In this document: positions 52,940 to 59,211 of the stretch, in pieces
How the letters are laid out: the number at the start of each line of letters is the position of its first letter
Position numbering within the stretch: position 1 is the first letter of the stretch
Assembly (NCBI GenBank): GCA_036273675.1
Contig: DASUHD010000175.1
Coordinates: 1-64,000 of the forward strand
Length of the DNA: 64,000 nt
Origin: DAHUXT01 sp036273675
GTDB taxonomy: Bacteria > Chloroflexota > Ktedonobacteria > Ktedonobacterales > JADMIN01
Direction of reading: 5' to 3'
Made by a program: the position numbers and the translations under genes
Notes under the pieces: generated by a model
What the model saw: the letters and a program-made list of their open reading frames with translations, nothing else
Databases searched by the model: none
Told to the model about the DNA's origin: nothing

Positions 52940-53599
52940 ATGGACGGCGCCAGTCTGGCACATGCCAAAATAATCAACCTCGATGGCGGTGGCTCACCCA
53001 TCGAGTGCATGTTCAATCCAAAGGAATACTCGTTCTCCAAGCGCAACCAGTGGACGGCGGGCAAGAGCAAGGGCAGCAACATGCCTCAGCTTGAGTTTGG
53101 CGGCGGCCAGCCCGCGACGCTCCAGATGCAGCTATTCTTCGACACCTACGCCGAGGGCAAGGATGTGCGCAAGGAGTTCACCGATAGCATCTGGCAGCTG
53201 ATGATGGTGGATCAGAAGCTCAAGGATCCCAAGAACAAGAAGGGCCGACCGCCCAAGGTGCGTTTTCAGTGGGGGTCAGCCTGGTCGTTCGATGCGGTCA
53301 TCACGAGCGTCACTCAGAAGTTCACGCTGTTTCTCTCCGATGGGACGCCCGTACGCGCGACGCTGGATGTGACGTTCCAGCAGATCAAAGATGCAGCGCT
53401 TTTCCCTCCACAGAATCCCACATCTGCCGGGGCGGGCGGCGAGCGGGTCTGGGTTGTGAACGAAGGCGACACGCTTGCCTGGATTGCCTACAAGGAATAC
53501 GGCGACTCGAATCAGTGGCGGCGCATCGCCGACGCCAACCGGCTGACCCAGGTGCGTCGGCTGGTTCCGGGTACGGCGCTGGAGATTCCCAATGCCTGA
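52940..53599 (+). CDS. LysM-containing hub adaptor (Pvc7/gp53-like)
   Basis: A 219-residue protein that links tube to spike in eCIS baseplates. The N-terminal part has SLAHAKIINLDGGGSPIECMFNPKEYSFSK, LQMQLFFDTYAEGKDVRKE and VRFQWGSAWSFDAVITSVTQKFTLF, the standard Pvc7/Afp7 layout. Residues about 170-218 form a LysM domain (VNEGDTLAWIAYKEYGDSNQWRRIADANRL, split here at NQWRR), which in this protein family is structural and may also touch peptidoglycan. It overlaps the spike gene by 8 bp. Confidence 0.92.
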   Translation: MDGASLAHAKIINLDGGGSPIECMFNPKEYSFSKRNQWTAGKSKGSNMPQLEFGGGQPATLQMQLFFDTYAEGKDVRKEFTDSIWQLMMVDQKLKDPKNKKGRPPKVRFQWGSAWSFDAVITSVTQKFTLFLSDGTPVRATLDVTFQQIKDAALFPPQNPTSAGAGGERVWVVNEGDTLAWIAYKEYGDSNQWRRIADANRLTQVRRLVPGTALEIPNA

Positions 53600-55295
53600 T
53601 TCATCGCAGCTTCTCAGCCACTTTTACCTCATGCTCGACGGCGCCGTCGCCCTCGAGGAGTTGATGCGCGATGTGATGGAGATCACCGTCGAGAATAGCC
53701 TGCATCTGCCCGATGTCGCCACGATTGTGCTGAACGATCCCCATCTCAAATGGATCGACGCCGACAGCCTCACGCCAGGGAAGGCAATTATCGTCTCCGC
53801 GCGCGGTGCCTCTGGCGAGGAACTCATCTTCGACGGCGAGATTGTCGAGCTTGAGCCAGATTTTCATCCGACGACGCAGATTCTCACGGTCCGCGCCTTC
53901 GACCGGCTGCATCGGCTCTCCATTGGCCAGCACACGCGCTCGTTTCAGAACGTCACCGACAGCGACCTGGTGAAGAAACTGGCGCAGGAAGTTGGGCTGA
54001 GAGCCGTCTCTGGGCCGACAACCCAGGTGCATCAGTACGTCTTTCAGAATAACCAGACCAATCTGGCGTTTCTGCGCGAGCGCGCCAACGCGCTTGGCTA
54101 CCTGCTCTTCGTCCAGGGTGACGCGCTTCACTTTGAGCCGCCGCAGCCGACGGGCAAACCGGTTCCACTCGAATGGGGCGTCAACCTGGGCGAATTCCGC
54201 CCTCGCCTGACGACGGCAGGGCAGGCGAGTGACGTTACTGTGCGTGGGTGGGATCCCGCCACTCGGCAGGAGATCGTCGGCCACGCGAAGAAAGGCCAGG
54301 GTACGCCGCAGATAGGCGAGAAACAGAGCGGCGGCGAACTGACGCAGGGGGCATTTCATGTCGAGGCGCAGAGCCAGGGCGTTATCCGCCCGGTGCGCTC
54401 GCAGGCGGAGGCCGACGCATTGGCGCAGGCGCTGGCCAATCAGCGCGCCAGTCGCTTTATCGAGGCCGAGGGTACCTGCGCGGGCAATCCAGCGGTCATC
54501 GCGGGGTCGTCGGTGCAGGTCAGCGCGGTTGGCGACCGCTTTGGTGGCACCTATTTCATCACCAGCGCCACCCACGTCTATGCGTCTCACAGTGGTTATG
54601 TCACACACTTCAGCATCTCTGGCCTCCATCCTTCGACGCTTCTCAGCGTGCTACAGCCGCAGCACATCGGCGTTGCCGCTCCATCGCAGCATGCTATGGG
54701 GCTGGTCATCGGGATCGTCACCGACAATCAGGATCCCGGCAATCAGGGACGCGTCAAGGTGCGCTATCCCGCGCTGACCAGCGAACACGCAAGCGACTGG
54801 GCGCGCGTGGTCTCAGCCGGGGCTGGCGCCAGTCGCGGCATCCTGTTTGTGCCTGAGGTCAATGATGAGGTGCTGGTCGGTTTCGAGATGGGCGATATTC
54901 ACCATCCGTATGTGCTTGGTGGCCTATGGAACGGTCAGGATCAGCCACCCTATGCAACCGATAAAACGGTCCAGGGTGGCAAGGTGGCGCTCCGACTGAT
55001 CCAGTCGCGTGAGGGTCACTACCTGGCTTTTCTGGAATCGGATGACACGAAGGGCATCGTCATCTCGGACTCAAGCAGGAATACCATCGCATTGAACGCC
55101 CAGGATGAAAAACTGGAAATCCGGTGCAGTGGCGATGCGCTGATCTCGGCGAAGGGTGATATTTCCATCGAGGCGGGAAGAAATCTGACGTTGAAGGCGC
55201 CGCAAGGACAGGTGGAGATTCAGGGACAGACCGGCGTGAAAACCGAGAGCAGCGCCAACGTAGATATCAAGGGTACACTCATCAACCTGAACTGA
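53592..55295 (+). CDS. VgrG/gp5-like spike protein (Pvc8)
   Basis: A 567-residue trimeric spike protein. Residues about 20-330 match the phage late-control gpD (gp27-like) domain with IFDGEIVELEPDFHPTTQILTVRAFDRLHRL, YVFQNNQTNLAFLRERANALGYLL and EAEGTCAGNPAVIAGSSVQVS. Residues about 370-455 form the gp5-type OB fold: GLVIGIVTDNQDPGNQGRVKVRYP and GILFVPEVNDEVLVGFEMGDIHHPYVLGGLW. The C-terminus (about 480-567) is a repetitive beta-helix (DISIEAGRNLTLKAPQGQVEI). Length and order match Pvc8/Afp8 and VgrG without an effector extension. Confidence 0.95.
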   Translation: MPDSSQLLSHFYLMLDGAVALEELMRDVMEITVENSLHLPDVATIVLNDPHLKWIDADSLTPGKAIIVSARGASGEELIFDGEIVELEPDFHPTTQILTVRAFDRLHRLSIGQHTRSFQNVTDSDLVKKLAQEVGLRAVSGPTTQVHQYVFQNNQTNLAFLRERANALGYLLFVQGDALHFEPPQPTGKPVPLEWGVNLGEFRPRLTTAGQASDVTVRGWDPATRQEIVGHAKKGQGTPQIGEKQSGGELTQGAFHVEAQSQGVIRPVRSQAEADALAQALANQRASRFIEAEGTCAGNPAVIAGSSVQVSAVGDRFGGTYFITSATHVYASHSGYVTHFSISGLHPSTLLSVLQPQHIGVAAPSQHAMGLVIGIVTDNQDPGNQGRVKVRYPALTSEHASDWARVVSAGAGASRGILFVPEVNDEVLVGFEMGDIHHPYVLGGLWNGQDQPPYATDKTVQGGKVALRLIQSREGHYLAFLESDDTKGIVISDSSRNTIALNAQDEKLEIRCSGDALISAKGDISIEAGRNLTLKAPQGQVEIQGQTGVKTESSANVDIKGTLINLN

Positions 55296-55318
55296 CCAGG
55301 AGGACGGAGGATAGTAGC

Positions 55319-55711
55319 ATGGGACAGCCAGCAGCCAAGCAGGGCGACCAGATCACGGCGATAGATACGCACATCGTGCTGATTCCTTCGCCCGGCGGGC
55401 CGGTTCCCACGCCGCTGCCACACCCATTCAATGGCATCATCGACGGCAACCTGAGCACGAATGTCAATATCATGGGGATGCCAGCGGCGACGGTCGGCAG
55501 CACGGCGGATAACACGCCACCGCATATTCCCCAGGGCGGCCCGTTCCAGATTCCACCAACTAACCAGGGACAGATCACGATGGGCAGCGCAACGGTGATG
55601 ATCAACGGCAAGCCAGCGGCGCGCGCAGGCGATACGGCGATGACCTGCAACGACCCTAGCCCGCTGCCAGTAGGCACGGTGGTGGCGACGGGGACCGTGA
55701 TGATTGGGTAA
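55319..55711 (+). CDS. PAAR-like spike tip protein (Pvc10-like)
   Basis: A 130-residue PAAR-like protein that caps the spike with a metal-bound point. It has PAAKQGDQITAIDTHIVLIPS, the two glycine/proline-rich blocks NVNIMGMPAATVGSTADN and MGSATVMINGKPAARAGDTAM, and the His/Cys positions THI, PHPF, PHIP and CNDPS that may hold the metal ion. It follows the spike gene by 23 bp. Its TAA stop overlaps the first base of an interspersed repeat. No effector domain is fused to it. Confidence 0.9.
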   Translation: MGQPAAKQGDQITAIDTHIVLIPSPGGPVPTPLPHPFNGIIDGNLSTNVNIMGMPAATVGSTADNTPPHIPQGGPFQIPPTNQGQITMGSATVMINGKPAARAGDTAMTCNDPSPLPVGTVVATGTVMIG

Positions 55712-55815
55712 GAACGCCTCACAAAACCGCCATACATCAGGGGCAATGATGGGAGTTGGCCAGATTCGCGGCATGAATGCCGCGGCTGAGAATGCGGGTT
55801 TGCCAGGACTCTAAG
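55710..55815. repeat. interspersed repeat, long form, inside the injection-system operon
   Basis: AAGAACGCCTCACAAAACCG, then GGGGCAATGATGGGAGTTGGCC, core ATTCGCGGCATGAATGCCGCGG and right end GCCAGGACTCTAAG. The left end shares the TAA stop of the PAAR-like gene (55709-55711). It separates the tip gene from gp25, genes that must be made in balance, and its hairpin may reduce read-through or protect mRNA. Confidence 0.88.
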
Positions 55816-55834
55816 AATAGATAGAGGGCAGCAT

Positions 55835-56230
55835 ATGCGAGACTTTCTGGGCGTCGGCTGGGCGTTTCCGGTCGGCGTGGACGCGCGTGGACGCATCGCG
55901 CTGGCGCGACAGGAGCGCGACATCGAAGAGGCGATACGGATTATTCTGCTGACGCCGAAGGGGCAGCGTGTGATGCGTCCGGAGTTTGGCTGCCAGATTC
56001 ACGATTTGATGTTCGCGCCCAATGACGCGACGACCGCCGGGCTGGCCGCCTACTACGTCGAAGAGGCGCTAGGCATGTGGGAGCCGCGCATCCATGTCAA
56101 AGAGGTGAACGCGCGGCCCGACCCCGAAAACCAGGGGCGCTTGCTCATAGATATCTCGTATGAAATCAAGGCAACGCACGACAGCCGCTCGCTGGTCTTT
56201 CCCTTCTATCGAATACCAGAAGAGGCGTGA
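55835..56230 (+). CDS. baseplate wedge protein, gp25-like (Pvc9)
   Basis: A 131-residue protein of the gp25/TssE family that joins the baseplate to the sheath. GWAFPVGVDARGRIALARQERDIEEAIRIIL and the core motif LTPKGQRVMRPEFGCQIHDLMF, followed by EALGMWEPRIHVKEVNARPDP and RLLIDISYEIKATHD, are characteristic; the conserved EFG is present. It begins 19 bp after a repeat copy, with AGAGGGCAGCAT before the ATG. Confidence 0.95.
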   Translation: MRDFLGVGWAFPVGVDARGRIALARQERDIEEAIRIILLTPKGQRVMRPEFGCQIHDLMFAPNDATTAGLAAYYVEEALGMWEPRIHVKEVNARPDPENQGRLLIDISYEIKATHDSRSLVFPFYRIPEEA

Positions 56231-56279
56231 CCCGCATATCTGGATATCCCGCGAGAATGCCCCAAAGGAGATCGCATAG

Positions 56280-58271
56280 ATGCCGCTGCCCACACCCACC
56301 CTCGACGACCGCCACTTCCAGGATATCGTGGATCAGGTCAAGAGCATGATCCCACGCTACTGCCCGGAATGGACCGACCACAATGTCAGCGATCCCGGCG
56401 TGACACTGATCGAGCTTTTCGCCTGGATGACCGATATGCTGCTCTATCGCGTCAATCAGGTGCCGGACAAGAACTACATCAAATTCCTCGAACTGATTGG
56501 CATCCAGCTAGAGGCGCCACGCGCCGCGCGGGGGCCGGTCACGTTCTACCTTTCGGCGGCGCAGCCGGCGGAGATCAAGATCAGCGCGGGGGCCGAGGTA
56601 GCCACCGTGCGCACCGAGACCAATCCGGCGATTGTCTTCAGCACCGAAGAAGACCTGGTGATTCGTCCGCCCGTGCTGACCGGCGCATACACGCGCAACG
56701 CCAGCCACAGCGACGCCGCCGCCTGGACGACGCACGACCTGCGCCAGTTGGGAATCGCGAAGAATCGTATCGCGCTCTTTCCAGCAAAGCCCGGCCCAGG
56801 CGACGCCTTCTATCTTTCGTTCTCCACCGACCACACCCGCCACGTGCTGGCCATCGCGCTCAACTGCGACTCGGCGGGCGGCGCGGGCGTTGACCCGAAT
56901 AACCCACCGACGGAGTGGGAGGTCTGGCAGGGCGGGCTGACCCGCTGGGCAAAGTGCGAAGTGGAATATGACGGGACCGGCGGATTCAACCGCGCGGGCG
57001 AGATCATTCTGCATGCGCCGCAGATGGCGCAGGGCGAGTTCCAGGGCAACCGCGCATACTGGCTGCGCTGCCAGTTGACCGACGCGCAGGCGGCAGGAAA
57101 CGGCTATGTCGTCTCGCCGAGCATCTTCTCGCTGAAGGTGGAGTCGCGCGGTGGCACGGTTGGCGCGTTTCACGGCTCAACCATCCACAACGAGTTGCTC
57201 GGTACCGCCGATGGGACGCCGGGGCAGTCATTCAAGCTGCTGCATGCGCCCCTGCTGGCGCGTAGCCCTGAGACCGATCACCTCGTCGTCGAGCCGCCGG
57301 GTGGCCAGCCCGAACACTGGCATGAAGTGACCGATTTTGGCGACTCCGCTGCCGACGACAAAAACTACACACTCGATAGTCTGGACGGCACGATCACGCT
57401 CGGCCCCTCGCTGCTCCAGCCGGATGGCAGCGTCTATCGCTTCGGGGCTGTACCTGCGAAGGGCAGCGCGCTCACCTTCTCGCGCTACCAGCACGGCGGA
57501 GGCGTAGAAGGCAACGTGCCACCGGGCATGCTGACCGTGCTAAAGACCTCGATTCCCTACGTCTCGTCGGTTATCAACCGCGCGCCCGCGATTGGCGGAC
57601 GAGACGCGCAACGCCTCGACGACGCTATGTTGCGCGCGCCGCACATGCTGCGCACCCGGAGCCGCGCCGTGACTGCCGACGACTACGAGTATCTGGCGAC
57701 GCAGATCAATGGCGTCGCGCGGGCAAGGTGCCTCGCGCCCGGCTCGCAGCCTGGCGACCCATCCGATCCACGGCCAGGGCAGGTATTCGTCATCGTGCTG
57801 CCACAGAGTGAAGCGACCAGCGGACGGATCAGCCAGGACCAGATGACGCTCTCCGCTGAGTTGCGCGGCAGCGTCCTTTCCTATCTGGACGACCGCCGCC
57901 TGCTCGGAACGGCCCTCGAAGTGCGCGCACCGCAGTACACCTGGGTCTCGGTGCGGGCGAAGCTGCGGCTGCCAGAGCGGAGCGACGCCGGGCTGGCGGC
58001 TGAGGTGCGCGAACAGGCCCAGGCAGCGCTCTACCGCTATCTCAATCCTTATACCGGCGGTCCGCGCGGCGACGGGTGGCCATTTGGCCGCGACCTCCAT
58101 CAGTCGGAGATTTTCAGTCTGCTCCAGGCGACACCGCACGTCGAGTTCGTCGAGGATGTGCAAATGTTTGTCTCGGACGGTAGCGGCGCAGCCAAGCCCG
58201 CCTCCGCCCGGTTGATACTGCCACGACATGGTATTATCTGCTCGGATACCCACGAAGTGACGGTGAGTTGA
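56280..58271 (+). CDS. baseplate assembly protein J-like (Pvc11)
   Basis: A 663-residue protein of the gpJ/gp6/TssF-like baseplate family. The start region LDDRHFQDIVDQVKSMIPRYCPEWTDHN is split by the hallmark VSDPGVTLIELFAWMTDMLLYRVN (about residues 41-63), then FLELIGIQLEAPRAARGPV, and a C-terminal part with RAVTADDYEYLATQINGVAR and PQYTWVSVRAKLRLPERS typical of gpJ. It forms the wedge ring around the hub. AAAGGAG precedes the ATG. It is followed at 10 bp by the FHA-tail protein fusion. Confidence 0.95.
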   Translation: MPLPTPTLDDRHFQDIVDQVKSMIPRYCPEWTDHNVSDPGVTLIELFAWMTDMLLYRVNQVPDKNYIKFLELIGIQLEAPRAARGPVTFYLSAAQPAEIKISAGAEVATVRTETNPAIVFSTEEDLVIRPPVLTGAYTRNASHSDAAAWTTHDLRQLGIAKNRIALFPAKPGPGDAFYLSFSTDHTRHVLAIALNCDSAGGAGVDPNNPPTEWEVWQGGLTRWAKCEVEYDGTGGFNRAGEIILHAPQMAQGEFQGNRAYWLRCQLTDAQAAGNGYVVSPSIFSLKVESRGGTVGAFHGSTIHNELLGTADGTPGQSFKLLHAPLLARSPETDHLVVEPPGGQPEHWHEVTDFGDSAADDKNYTLDSLDGTITLGPSLLQPDGSVYRFGAVPAKGSALTFSRYQHGGGVEGNVPPGMLTVLKTSIPYVSSVINRAPAIGGRDAQRLDDAMLRAPHMLRTRSRAVTADDYEYLATQINGVARARCLAPGSQPGDPSDPRPGQVFVIVLPQSEATSGRISQDQMTLSAELRGSVLSYLDDRRLLGTALEVRAPQYTWVSVRAKLRLPERSDAGLAAEVREQAQAALYRYLNPYTGGPRGDGWPFGRDLHQSEIFSLLQATPHVEFVEDVQMFVSDGSGAAKPASARLILPRHGIICSDTHEVTVS

Positions 58272-58281
58272 GAGGGCGGAG

Positions 58282-59211
58282 ATGGCGGACGAGACGAGGC
58301 GGCTGATCGTTCAGCGTGGGGATGACCTGGTGCAGACCGTGGCGATTGATCGCCCGGCGCTGACCATAGGGCGCACCCCCGATAACGACCTCTCGCTGCC
58401 CGATACGCTGGTCTCGCGCCACCACGCCGAAATTCGACTGGAGCCTGAGGGGCTGACGCTGACCGATCTGCATAGCTCAAACGGCACTTTTGTCGATGGA
58501 GCGCGGCTTCCACCCAATCAGCCGCGCCTGCTCACCAACGGCGCGCGCATCCAGATTGGGCCGTTTCTGCTTACCTATCAGGTGGGCGAGGCTAACGACA
58601 GCCCAAATGGCGCCTCCGCCACGGACATGGTAGCAGTCGAAGCGCCAGCGATGCAGCCCGTGCAGGCGATGCAGCCGGTGCAGGCGCTCGCGCGAACCAT
58701 CACGCATCTGCCACGACCTGCACTGCCCGCGCCTGTTGCCACTGGCCCCACCAGCATGTATATTGAATCTCTGCCGGTGATTTACGCCGACAATGACTTT
58801 CTCGCCCGGTTTCTATTGCTGTTTCAGAATGTTTGGGAGCCTCTGGAGCAGCGGCAGGACCACATCGACATGTACTTCGACCCGCGCACTAGCCCGGCGA
58901 GTTTCCTGCCGTGGCTGGCAAGCTGGCTCGATCTCTCGTTCAATCAGCACTGGCCCGAGATTCGGCGGCGGCGTCTGCTGGCAGAGGCGATTGACCTGTA
59001 TCGCTGGCGGGGAACTCGCTATGGTCTGGTGCGTATGATCGAGGTCTGCACTGGCATTACCCCCGAAGTCACAGAAAATGTGGCACTACCATACACGTTC
59101 GATGTGAAAATCGCACTTCCCAAAGACGGTGATATCGATAAGAATCTCATCGACGAGCTGATTCAGGCGCACAAACCGGCCCATGCCGGATATCGGTTGG
59201 AGGTTCTCTAA
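58282..59211 (+). CDS. FHA domain fused to phage tail protein I (baseplate)
   Basis: A 309-residue fusion. Residues about 5-98 are an FHA phosphothreonine-binding domain with all key positions: PALTIGRTPDNDLSLPD (GR), LVSRHHAEIRLE (S-x-x-H) and LHSSNGTFVDGARL (NG). A Pro/Ala/Gln linker (about 110-155) joins it to a tail protein I domain (about 155-309): YIESLPVIYADNDFLARFLL, FDPRTSPASFLPWLASWLDL and RRRRLLAEAIDLYRWRGTRYGL. gpI-type proteins attach the baseplate to its surroundings or fibres. The FHA head should bind a phosphothreonine partner, most likely linked to the kinase encoded next, whose ATG overlaps this stop (TAATG). Confidence 0.92.
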   Translation: MADETRRLIVQRGDDLVQTVAIDRPALTIGRTPDNDLSLPDTLVSRHHAEIRLEPEGLTLTDLHSSNGTFVDGARLPPNQPRLLTNGARIQIGPFLLTYQVGEANDSPNGASATDMVAVEAPAMQPVQAMQPVQALARTITHLPRPALPAPVATGPTSMYIESLPVIYADNDFLARFLLLFQNVWEPLEQRQDHIDMYFDPRTSPASFLPWLASWLDLSFNQHWPEIRRRRLLAEAIDLYRWRGTRYGLVRMIEVCTGITPEVTENVALPYTFDVKIALPKDGDIDKNLIDELIQAHKPAHAGYRLEVL

